Part shown: piece after piece, positions 1 to 9,455 of the stretch
How positions within the stretch are numbered: the stretch's first letter is position 1
Layout of the letters: every line of letters starts with the position of its first letter
Source of the DNA: Paramyrothecium sp. XJ0827
Lineage: Eukaryota; Ascomycota; Sordariomycetes; Hypocreales; Stachybotryaceae
Direction: 5' to 3'
Length of the DNA: 64,000 bases
Assembly: GCA_020881915.1 (NCBI GenBank)
Contig: JAJFPB010000005.1
Location: 186,001-250,000 of the forward strand
Notes under the pieces: generated by a model
Databases searched by the model: none
What the model saw: only the letters and a program-made list of their open reading frames with translations
What the model was told of the DNA's origin: nothing
Made by a program: the position numbers and the translations under genes

Positions 1-659
1 AGTGGAGCGAGGGCAATCTCCAGTTGGTCCGCCACCTCACAATGATAATGATAGACTTGGATATTCGAGGCCTCTAGTGCATCAATGACTTGCTCAATGA
101 TTCTTAGGAGCACACCTCTGAGGCCCCCTGTGGATGAATATCCTGCGATTCGATCGATAGACGTGGAAAGTTCTCTCTGAGCATCTAAGAGAACGAACTC
201 GATCTCGAAGCCAACGAGAATGCCAACTTTGAACTCTTGCCGTAATTGATGCACAATTCGCTGTGCAAGAGACCGAGGACACCTGCAGAATTTTTGATCC
301 TCTACCAGTTCTTCATTGGAAACGGCACACATGATTGTTGCGTGGCTGGGGTCAAACCCACAAGTGTTAATTGAGGCCAAGTCCGGATAAAGTCCCCATA
401 GCTGAGGACCTGGAGGCCAAAATTCGGGCCTCGAGGCGATCGGTGTTATCATGCAGTTTTGAGCCAGTGGATACTTTTCTGACATCAATTGAAGAAACCG
501 AGCTTTTGGTACAATCCGCATCCTCAAGACTCCAGAGTAGTCTACCCAATGAAGGCGGACATATTTCCAGCTCGGGTTCAATGGCCTGGCACGACTCCCA
601 GGATTTGAGGCCGCCTCGTCCTCAGGCACGTTGAAGCTACTGGTCGGTGTGCGATCCAT
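1..659 (-). CDS. Glutamine synthetase-like protein, N-terminal part (cut by window edge)
   Basis: Reads leftward from ATG at 659 without a stop or intron to base 1, giving about 219 residues of the N-terminal half. After a 30-residue leader comes the glutamine synthetase beta-grasp segment (VRLHWVDYSGVLRMR), then RPEFWPPGPQLWGLYPD and DPSHATIM. The start of the catalytic domain follows, with the metal-ligand pattern GFEIEF and, near the edge, YHYHCEVADQLEIALAP. In this superfamily these segments bind ATP, Mg and glutamate. Fungal standalone members of this FluG/GS-like group form gamma-glutamyl bonds, but the substrate cannot be told from sequence. The gene is divergent from the NLR-type gene, sharing about 470 bases upstream. 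The C-terminal half lies outside the window. Confidence 0.86.
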   Translation of the reverse strand, partial: MDRTPTSSFNVPEDEAASNPGSRARPLNPSWKYVRLHWVDYSGVLRMRIVPKARFLQLMSEKYPLAQNCMITPIASRPEFWPPGPQLWGLYPDLASINTCGFDPSHATIMCAVSNEELVEDQKFCRCPRSLAQRIVHQLRQEFKVGILVGFEIEFVLLDAQRELSTSIDRIAGYSSTGGLRGVLLRIIEQVIDALEASNIQVYHYHCEVADQLEIALAP

Positions 660-1125
660 GCTATGGAATTCGAGTAAGATGATTTGGGAATCAGGCTGCG
701 ATCGCCCCCATTGCCCCCAGCAGCTCCAAAACGGTAGCCAGCAGCCGTTCTGCTGGGTGGGGTGTCTACTATATTTGCTGTAAGCCAGCCACAATCAGAT
801 GTTACCCAGCGCTGCTACGTGTTGGTAAACAAGTGGCCTGACAGACATGGTCCTAGTGACAGTGAGGCTGATCTGCTGAACGTCGCAGCGAAAACGCCAT
901 GCAGCGGCTGATGGGTACGTAGAGGACTTGTTAAAGAAATATTGACTGTATACGGAATATTCTAGTATGGAACATCCCACGATTACTTGAGGCATATAAA
1001 TCCTGTAATCCTGTTACTAGCATGAGTGGCGTTGAGAGCTGTTTTGTAATCCAGACACTTCTCAAAATTCTGCAGTCAAGCACATCATGTGGTTGCCGAA
1101 TGAAGTCGGCCACGAGCAGTGAATC
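660..1125. other. Divergent intergenic region
   Basis: This holds the promoters of the leftward glutamine-synthetase-like gene and the rightward NLR-type gene. No coding potential is visible in it. Confidence 0.6.
995..1000 (+). promoter_or_regulatory. Probable TATA box of the NLR-type gene
   Basis: TATAAA lies about 126 bases before the ATG at 1126. The position is plausible for a fungal core promoter with a short leader. This is inferred from sequence only. Confidence 0.4.
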
Positions 1126-4100
1126 ATGTTTCGGTGCTGTGGCTCGGGTAGACCCCGTAAGTCTCGGCTTCACTCGGACAAAAAGGCTCAAATTGAGCTA
1201 CAGTCTACCTCAGATGAGGCGAGCATCCGAGTGGATGAGGGAGAGAATGCTCAGAAAAGTCAGTGGAGAGTGATCCATTTGGAGAAGGTTGAAGATTTGA
1301 AATCGTCAGACGGATTACCCGACACGTCCGACCTGGACCCGGAACAACTATCATTTGAGACCACTCTCACATATTTGAAAAGCCAGTATACGAAGCATGG
1401 CTTGGCTCAGGCCATACCACAAATCACCAAAATACTACAGTCTATTGCTCCATTCACGAATGCCATCACCACTCTCGCTCAGACTGAAACCACAGCTTCG
1501 TTGGTTTGGGGAAGTGTGCAGCTGCTTCTTCAGGCACGTAACATTGCTAGAACCCGTTCAGTGTGAGCAACTTCTGATGAATTGGTATCGAGTAGACTAT
1601 TTCAAGATTCGCAAGTTTATTTGAAGGCATAATGGACATGCTGGATAACCTCTCCAAGGAGCTTCCTCGGTTCCAGGCAACCGCGGACGTTTTACTCACA
1701 CCTCGCCTTCACAGTGCCCTTCGAACAGTGTACCACGAGTTTACAGAGTTTTGCATCGCCCTTTCAAAGTTCTTGCAAGCCAAGAAATATGGTAGGTTAC
1801 CATTCAGGCTTGAACGAGTGCAGAGCTTTGCCTAATCGATTTTGTGTAGAAATAATTATCAAGGCAGAATGGTCGTCAGTTGCTCGAAAATACCAACAAG
1901 CAACGACTGATCTTAATAAAGCGCGAGTGGACTTTGAGGCGGAGGTTGGGCTCGCGAACATTCAAGAACAGAGAAAGAGGCACGAGGAGCTGCTGTCACG
2001 TATCGAGGCAACGTCAGGCGCCAAGCATGGGAGAGGCGTGACAAAGACGACTGTTCGCCTTGGCCGAAATCTCATGTTCTCGGGGAGGGATGCAGTCTTG
2101 GCACAGCTTCATTCAATTCTTAGACCAGCAATCGACGATTCCAACGAACAAGGCCGCCATCGTCGCAGCTGTGCCATACACGCTGTCGGTGGCATGGGAA
2201 AAACCGAATGTGCACTGGAGTACGCTTATCGGTTCGAAACCTCGTACTCATACATCTTTTGGCTTCACTGTGAATCAAGCACTCGAATTTTGCAGACTTT
2301 CATGGCTCTCCTAAGACGCCTTGACTTATTCGATGAGAAGCTTGACGCGGAGATCCTGATTGAGAGAGGACTCGACTGGTTTCAGTCTACAGGTAAGAAA
2401 CACTCTCTATCAGAAATCTAGGAAGCGAAAGAGCGTTCTGATGCCGGGGGAATAGTGACCCCATGGCTTATGATATTTGACAATGTGGAAGACATGCGTA
2501 TCATACGGCGATTCTGGCCGCCTGGAACACAGGGTGCAATATTGATCACCTCCCAGAACCCTGGGGTTGCGGAGCTATGCACGAATAGTATAGAACTGCA
2601 GCCTATGAGTTCAGAAGAGGGTTCATCTTTGATTCAGAAGCACTTGAATAGAGGTGGGTCTGAAAAGGAAGCAGCAGAACGACTTTCGAACGATCTTGGA
2701 GGTATACCATTGGCAATTGCCCATTTCGCCGGTTACGTTTCAAGGTCTCAGTGTCTGATTGAGGACATTAACAAAGTCTTGGAAGTTCGTTCCAAGTCTC
2801 AGAGGATCTGGGCCTCCGACTGCACCTCGCAACTTTCCGTCACAGGATATGAGTACACTCTGAGCACCGTCTGGGACTTGGCATGGAGTCGCCTGGATGA
2901 CGACGCACATCATCTTCTGTATCTTCTCGCTTTTCTCGATGCTGATTCCGTCTTGGAAAACATGTTCATCGCAACGGACAGCCGAACTAGTTTCGGAAGC
3001 TGGGAGTTTTGGGACCGCGATAGGTTGGGTTTGTGTTCTTTTGTTCTAAGATAAATATACTAACAAGGCTCAGATGGAATGAAACCATTCGACAGCTCAG
3101 AGAGAGGCACTTAGTCAAAAGAGATGAGCATGTTGACGGCAGGTCTCTACGCACGCATCGAGTCCTCCAGAGGAACACTATGTATAAACTCGATGACGAG
3201 CATACACAGAGGCAAAAGATCTTCAGCGAGGTTGTATCGATTGTCAGAAACTCTTTCCCAGAGCCAAGCGTAGCCAAGCGTGGCGACTCAAGTCTCTTTG
3301 CACAGTCTCAAAAGTATATCGCCCAGGTTGTCAGTCTTAATAAAGTTTTCCAGCAGTCGGCAAGTGTAATTGAAGGGAATTTCATGTTTGCCGAACTTCT
3401 ACGGGATGCTGGGTATTACCTCATGAATAGTGGTGATCAGCCAGACGCCATCCCCATACTTGAGACAGCGGAGAAAGTCTGCACGAGTTTGATCGAAGGA
3501 GGAAACATAGAAGCGAGGACTACGATGGCCGACGCGATTGGCACGCTCCAGATATACTACAACTACGGAGGCATGAAAGGCAGGGAGGACGCACGGAGAT
3601 TGAGCATCAAATCGATCGAACTAAGGATTCAGCAGCTGGCTGGTACAACGGAATCTCAGTGGACACAATTGGATCACATAAATTATGGAAGGTCCTATTT
3701 TGACCTAAGTGAGACGGCCACTAATCTCCACGATTTCGATACCGCCAGAGAGTACGTGGATCTGGCTATTGCAGAGTACGAGAAGGCGGGTGGTGAGACT
3801 GAAGTGCCTGCTCGCATCGGAAACGCAATATGTCTCCAATCGTTACTTTACGTTCGGAGAGACGATGAGGCTCGTCTTCAAAGAGCGCAACGCTACCAAA
3901 ATGTGGTTGAAAACACCGTTGGCACGGAGAGCTTTTTCAACACTTATACGAAGCATTTTGTCGCGCTTATAGCTTTCAAAACTGGTAACATCGAGCTGGC
4001 TCAGAAGATACACGAAGATAACTTCGCGGTCCGCTCCAGGATCAAAGGACGGACCAACGATGACACAGTGGCCAGCCAGTACGGATTAGCCGTGTGTCAC

Positions 4101-4501
4101 CAGTCGCTGGGAAACGTCGAGGAAGCAGAGTAAGTCCGTTCATTCATTTTTGCTATCTTCAACCATTGCAGGCAAGCTAACCCGAGATATTTGCTCTTCT
4201 CAGGTCTTGCCTCCGGGAAATATTGGAACATTCCGTGATCACTCTGCGCTGGAGGAAGGAAGACGTAGCACGAACAAAATTCCGCCTCTCCCTCGTCCTT
4301 GCCGCTCAAGGAAGACGGACGGCAGCAGCTAAGGTAAGAGCTGAAGCTGTCGACATTTACCAAGAAGCAGCTGGGCGAGATGGGCAAGGGAAAATCAAGG
4401 ACGGCATGACGGACCTTGGATCAATGGAAGTTTTCGACTTTGCGGTTTGCGTATGGCACTCTAGGACCACTGGCTTCTGGAGCAATGGGACACACTGGTG
4501 A
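1126..4501 (+). CDS. STAND/NLR-type protein: helical N-domain, NB-ARC-like NTPase, TPR-like repeats
   Basis: Proposed exons 1126-1533, 1596-1791, 1850-2392, 2456-3023, 3074-4129 and 4204-4501 give about 1022 residues. The N-terminal ~280 residues are a helical domain of the kind found before fungal NTPases (TTASLVWGSVQLLLQ). A P-loop VGGMGKTE lies near residue 315, a Walker B-like LMIFDNVED near 386, an RNBS-B-like ILITSQNPG, and a GLPL-type GGIPLAIAH near 463. The C-terminal third is helical repeat resembling TPRs (alanine- and leucine-rich pairs, for example SLGNVEEAE). Such proteins act as intracellular switches that oligomerise on ligand and trigger programmed death or defence; the ligand here is unknown. 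The first intron is best explained by a GC donor at 1534, which keeps the N-domain continuous. The TAG at 2419 falls inside the intron 2393-2455, so the gene is not broken. Confidence 0.82.
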
Positions 4502-5224
4502 ATGGGATACGGGGGTTAAATACATAGCTCAATTTTATCCTCAATGTTGCTGAGAAGGTCATTTATCAAAGTCAAACTATCAAACCCTGCAGCAAGCAGC
4601 TCCCCACAACCTCACACAAACCAAACTGTGTCGCACAAAGACAAAAGTCATGGTTTAAGAATGCACAAATTGACCATGAACATGAACATCGCTATATCTT
4701 AACTCCGATTAGTGATTACACATGGGATTCGAAGCATCCCTCCTTTATGTAACAATCGAGGCAGGATTGCTTCATTGAGCGTGGCTTTCTTCCACCACAC
4801 CACCTGCGTCCTCGCACTTGTTCGACAAGCATTGATAAAACACAGCCATGGCGCAAAAGCCGGACAGCAAGCATCCTATAGCATAGACTGATAAAGTGAA
4901 GGAGGGTCGCTTAGTCCGGTACCGAGCATTTCATTACCAAGCATGTATCCTCTGGCGCCAAAGCACGAGCAAATGCCGGATTATGCGTGAAACATGGTGC
5001 CCAATCACCGTCCTGCATATTCCGATGGCTTTTGAATCACATCTGTCAGAGCACCACCATCACACTGTGTGATATACACTGGGTGGTTAACTCATACTAC
5101 CATGCTCATTGAGCCACAGAGCCTCAATTTTCAGGGTCTTCTTGTTCCCCGTCAGAACTCCATTCGGCTGAATGCTTTTGCTCTGCACAAGAAACCCGAA
5201 GCGAAAGCACCTGCACACTTTAGG
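4502..5224. other. Intergenic region
   Basis: This holds the 3' flank of the NLR-type gene and the probable promoter of the CmcJ-like oxygenase. An open frame runs in phase upstream from 5069 but does not resemble the family, so it is treated as leader. Confidence 0.5.
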
Positions 5225-6384
5225 ATGGCATCTGACAGGAACGATCAATCCCAGTTCTCAACCATTGGCGACATTAGGTACCTAGAAAGGCTTGAGCGCT
5301 ACAAAACTGAAAAGCCCTACGAAGTAACCTTCCTACCGGTCAACGTTGCTCAGTCTAGCGCCAGAAGGACGAATCTGTCACTGAAAGCTTGGCCGGTAAG
5401 AATTAGAGATCTTAGCGTAGTGAGGGACCAGTTCAGTACCGATATACAGGGTTTTGAGATTGTTGAGTTTCCCACGTCGCTATCGCCTGCGGAGCTGAAG
5501 GACATCAGCACGATTGAGGAGAGGTACTTCCGGGAGGTAGAGGCTTTTCTACAGGAGAAGTATGAAGCCAGCAAGGTCTTCATGTTCGACATCACTGTGA
5601 GAACTTAGCTTGCTGGGCGAGACGCTTGCAATGTGCCTGACTACAGGTTGCTGACCTCGGCGATAGGTGCGAGATGTGTCTGAGAAGAAGCCGAAGCGCA
5701 ACTCGCGGGCAGCACTGAGAAACGAACAGGTTCTAGGTGCTTCAACTGATTGCCATGTTGGTGAGTTCCCGTTTCCAAACGCTTCTCGGACCGGCAAACT
5801 GACGGAAAACTAAGACCAATCTCCCGAGAGCGTACGTCGCCGAGTCCTAGCCAACTTCCCAGATGAAGGCGAAGCGTTGCTCGCAAACCATCGAGTTCGT
5901 GTGATCAAGTATGTTATTCCTGCCAAGTCCATTCGCATGGCATGTCATCTCACCTATACCCATGCGAGCAGTGTCTGGAGACCACTAGTATGGCCGTACC
6001 ACTCCATGCCATTAGCTATGTGCGATTGGAGATCCACGAAGCCCAGCGACTACACAACCTGCGACCATGCGACCCCAGTCTGGATAGGAGAGTCACTGCA
6101 GGTCTACCACAGTCCGGCTCATGAGTGGTGGTTTGCCAAGAAGATGGAGCACCAAGACGCAATACTTCTGAAGATGTATGATTCCGAGGTGAATATTTCC
6201 GGGAGGGATATTGCAGCATGTAAGTCGACGCCATATCCAGACGTTCAGTCAATGCTTCCCAGTATCTCACTATAAAATCACAGGCACTCCACATTGCTCC
6301 TTCGACTGGAAGGATAGCTCCAAGCCAATCCACCCGCGGCAAAGCATGGAAGTCAGGGCTCTAGTATTTTCACAACCCCAATAA
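5225..6384 (+). CDS. CmcJ/asaB-family hydroxylase/desaturase-like protein
   Basis: Exons 5225-5596, 5667-5760, 5815-5908, 5972-6219 and 6284-6384 encode 302 residues. All four introns have GT-AG ends and all exon phases agree. Family landmarks are TEKPYEV near residue 25, then DQSPESVRRRV after the second intron, INVWRPL across the third intron, the LAMCDWRS segment, and the closing RQSMEVRALVF. This family includes cephamycin CmcJ and proteins named GA4 desaturase or CTB9-like. They are presumed 2-oxoglutarate/Fe(II)-type oxidases in secondary metabolism, though few have been tested. ATG 5225 was chosen because family members begin close before the TEKPYEV segment; ATG codons at 5069 and 5102 would add an unrelated leader. 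No biosynthetic partner gene is adjacent. Confidence 0.85.
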
Positions 6385-6556
6385 TTTAGACCGTAGCATC
6401 ACATCGAATTGATTTCATAGCCTATTCTTCCAGGAATTGTTCGTGTTCAAAAAAAAAAAATACTTTCACTAGCCCTGACATAAACTTTCATCTCACACCT
6501 ACATCATGTCAAGTCCAGCTCCTAACTCTGCAGAGTATACTAGTAAGTTCTCATCA

Positions 6557-6761
6557 TCAGCCTGCCTTGTTACCAGGGCTCTCATAGCCCTCGCTGTCAT
6601 TCTTGTCTTCCATAAACGCCTTGACACGCTCTTCCTGCGCCTTCCGTCCCTCCTCGGTTTCATCTGCCAGCTTACGTGCACGCAGCTCTTCTTCAACCCA
6701 AGTCTTCCATGGCTGGGCCCTACGATCCTGTTCTGCCTTCTCCATGATGCTTGAGGCCAGT
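6557..6761 (-). CDS. Last exon of a small hypothetical gene (uncertain)
   Basis: In the frame ending at 6557 there is a strongly biased, charged stretch containing AQPWKTWVEEELRARKLADE and an Asp/Glu/Lys-rich tail. It looks coding although I recognise no family. A well-formed intron (GTAAGA at 6830, GATGTAG ending at 6762, 69 bases) precedes it. The upstream exon would run in the phase that reads RIEFPVPGASGQTH before 6831, but I could not find a convincing first exon or start codon. If translation begins inside this exon instead, ATG 6745 gives 62 residues. It faces the end of the oxygenase gene. The function is unknown. Confidence 0.4.
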
Positions 6762-7286
6762 CTACATCAATGCGAGAGTGACCTTTTAGTGAGCTTATCT
6801 AAAATTTGATCAGAGGGCTGTATCTCTTACCTCGTAAAATCAGAGATACAATGAGTTTGTCCAGATGCTCCGGGGACTGGAAATTCAATGCGGCTTTCGA
6901 GTAAAAAGCAAGAAAGGCTGGCCAATTGAGCTCAAAGCGGAACCAATGCGTCTTACTTATAGGGAATATTATGGGCAGCTGTTCTTCTCTGGTTCTGGGT
7001 TTGGCTGTTGACACTGTGCTTAAGAGACTTGGTCGCAATTGGGAAGCGGCAGAGGGGTTTGCATGCATTGGCGTCCATGCAATGATATCACAGACAAGGA
7101 TGTATTCAGCCTATCGCCATTGCTCATGTGCTAGTTCAGTGCGTGCCAGGATATCTGCAACAATCTCAGCTGCCATGCAAAAATGCAAAATTGGGTACCA
7201 TTTGCACTTTCTTACCATCCATGGCGCTTTCTCTCTGCTTCTGATACAAAGGAGTACATCCCAGAAGCTGTCTCTCCGCATTCTCG

Positions 7287-8186
7287 TCACGTCCACATGA
7301 TGTGATCAAGAAATGCGGCCAAGCGTGATTCGTCCACTGAGGTGAGGCTGCAAGTTGCAGCCAGATTCTCCAAATTGTGTGCCTCAGTGGCGGCTCCATC
7401 AAGAATGCAAAGCTGAACACCGTAATAGGTGGCGGCCGCGAGGAGCATTTCCAACAGCGCTCGATGCGGAGTGATGGCCGCCTCCTTTGCAAGCCCTGTG
7501 ACCTGCTCCGATTCCAACAATGGTGCATTGACTTCATCGAATACCCCAAATATCTGGTAGACGATGCCTTTCTCTTTGCAGAACCTCACGACTTCGCGAT
7601 CGTATTCTGTTTTCGGCCGGAACCAGTTCTGAACAACTGAAGGCTTGATTCGTGCTTGCTCGTACACCTGCTTTAGTTTTGGGAGACGGACGTTCGCAAT
7701 GCCCAAGTACCGAATTCCCCCTCGATCGGTGATCTGCTCAAGAGTGCTCCAAGCTTCTTGTGTAACTTCTTGCCGATTCAGTGGGGTGTGAAGGAAGTAG
7801 ACGTCAATGACATTCACTGCCAGATCTGAAGCACTGCGTAGAAAACTCTTCAAAACCCTTGACTTGTTATCATCTTGAATATCGTAGGGCCAAGGCACTG
7901 CCTGCTCGGAGGGCGGGCTGTACTTGGATTGAATCAAGATTTCTTCACGACCAACCGTGACTTTGCTGCTTTGTAAAACATCCCCAAGTTCGTTCCCATC
8001 CTGTTCTTCATCGTGGAAACGTCTGGAGCCGGCTGTATCAATTGCTCGGTATCCGACTTTTAGTGCAAAACCGACGTTGCGCTGCCGTTCGTTACCTCGG
8101 CTCGCAGTGCCATAGATGAGTTTGGGGAGAGGATGGCCATTTAGAAGAACCGGTGCCCGCAGCTGTCTCGGAATTGCATCTGCCAT
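7287..8186 (-). CDS. Aldo/keto reductase-like protein
   Basis: A single exon of 299 residues, the normal length for a fungal AKR barrel. It shows PKLIYGTA at the start, GYRAIDTA (catalytic Asp50), ILIQSKYSPP (Lys88), VIDVYFLHTPL (His133), IRYLGIANV, PSVVQNWF and YDREVVRFCKEKGIVYQ. It is closest to the fungal group whose members read DTACQPKHY around the catalytic tyrosine; here the equivalent stretch reads DTAGSRRFH, so His58 stands where the proton-donating Tyr is expected. It may be a weak or altered NAD(P)H-dependent carbonyl reductase, or a non-catalytic relative. It is divergent from the subtilase gene across 1.3 kb. Confidence 0.88.
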   Translation of the reverse strand: MADAIPRQLRAPVLLNGHPLPKLIYGTASRGNERQRNVGFALKVGYRAIDTAGSRRFHDEEQDGNELGDVLQSSKVTVGREEILIQSKYSPPSEQAVPWPYDIQDDNKSRVLKSFLRSASDLAVNVIDVYFLHTPLNRQEVTQEAWSTLEQITDRGGIRYLGIANVRLPKLKQVYEQARIKPSVVQNWFRPKTEYDREVVRFCKEKGIVYQIFGVFDEVNAPLLESEQVTGLAKEAAITPHRALLEMLLAAATYYGVQLCILDGAATEAHNLENLAATCSLTSVDESRLAAFLDHIMWT

Positions 8187-9455
8187 GGCAGATATGGGGA
8201 AAAGCGATAGGTTGCAAATGAACTTGGATAAGACGAGAATCGGGTAAAGTAGTGGTTATATCCTGGAGCAGAATAGAGAAATTCGAGCTACCTTTTGGAA
8301 AACACATCGCTTCTAATGCGTTATAAGTACTTGTGCTGGACGCGGGCATTGAAGGTGGCTACCCTAGACCGAGATCGTGATGATTAAATGGTCTTCAGTA
8401 TTTAAAATTGTCCACATGGACGAACGAGAAACGAGACAGCCGCAATCATCCAACTTCATGTATCTGACCCCGTGGAATCGGAACCTTGGCCTCATTTCCT
8501 ACGACTATTTTAAATCATCAGCCGATGTGTGACGCTTGCCGTGCTGAATTTGTCTCCTTTGGGTGGCCCTGGTGGCCGCCACCCCGGTTGCCTCATGAGG
8601 CCAAAAGACAACATCACGAGATCGTTGGGGTGTTGTTGTTGAGCCGGTCAAACACAGAAGATATCAACTCCGTGCCTACCTTACTAACGGGGAGATAAGG
8701 CTCCCTTACTTATACAGAGTTTTAATGGACCGTCAAGCTTGCTTTTTTGGGCTATAGGGTAGCCAAAGCAAGATGTATTTCATTTCTTCCCTAATCACAG
8801 TTTTCATTAAGTTCTAGATATAAAGTGGAAAAATGCTTATTTACATCAGAGTAGTATCAGCCATAAGTTATGTGCTCTAGTTACCCCTAAAGAGCGGGTG
8901 GCTCCTTGAAACAAGTGAGCCCATGAGCTACCTGACTTGTAGAGGTTCCATAATTCCCGCATTGTGTTGGAAAACCGGAGCCGACTTGCGTTTGCGTGCT
9001 GAACTTGAAGTCAGGATATCGGACCAGGGTTCCTCCGCGACCTAGTCTCCCGAACTATCATTTTCATATGGTCCATACAACTTCCGCTGTCTTACAATAT
9101 CTACCGCATAAAATCACCCTGATCGCACTTGCAGGTTTATAGCAGGTGTGATCTAGGGCGGGGTATGTTAGTAGCATGACCCCATGTCATTGCGACATTG
9201 TAACCCAATAGTTATGGAAGAGCATGGTGCAATCGATCCTTGCAGCCTAAAGTGGAGTATCACGATGGAATTGTCTAATATTCCTACAGGATTGTGACTA
9301 CGATAGAAGGCAGTTGATGCTTGGCATAGCTTTGCCAACTCCGAGATGCGTGGCTGAGAGAGCAGACCGATGAGGGTTATATAAACTGCTTGAGGCACAT
9401 TGCATAACCTTGTTCGTTTTCCTACTGCCATAAGCATTCATGTAGGTCAAGCTCC
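8187..9455. other. Divergent intergenic region
   Basis: About 1.3 kb between the aldo/keto reductase and the subtilase. Only short chance frames are seen. The subtilase TATA box lies near its right end. Confidence 0.55.
9378..9385 (+). promoter_or_regulatory. Probable TATA box of the subtilase gene
   Basis: TATATAAA lies 71 bases before the chosen ATG. This is inferred from sequence and spacing. Confidence 0.5.

Noticed and set aside
2393..2455. In-frame TAG suggesting a broken NLR-type gene
   Set aside because: The TAG at 2419 lies in a 63-base GTAAGA...CTGAT...AATAG intron that keeps the frame when removed.
5069..5224. Upstream extension of the CmcJ-like protein
   Set aside because: It is in frame but adds 52 residues unlike the family, whose members start just before the TEKPYEV block.
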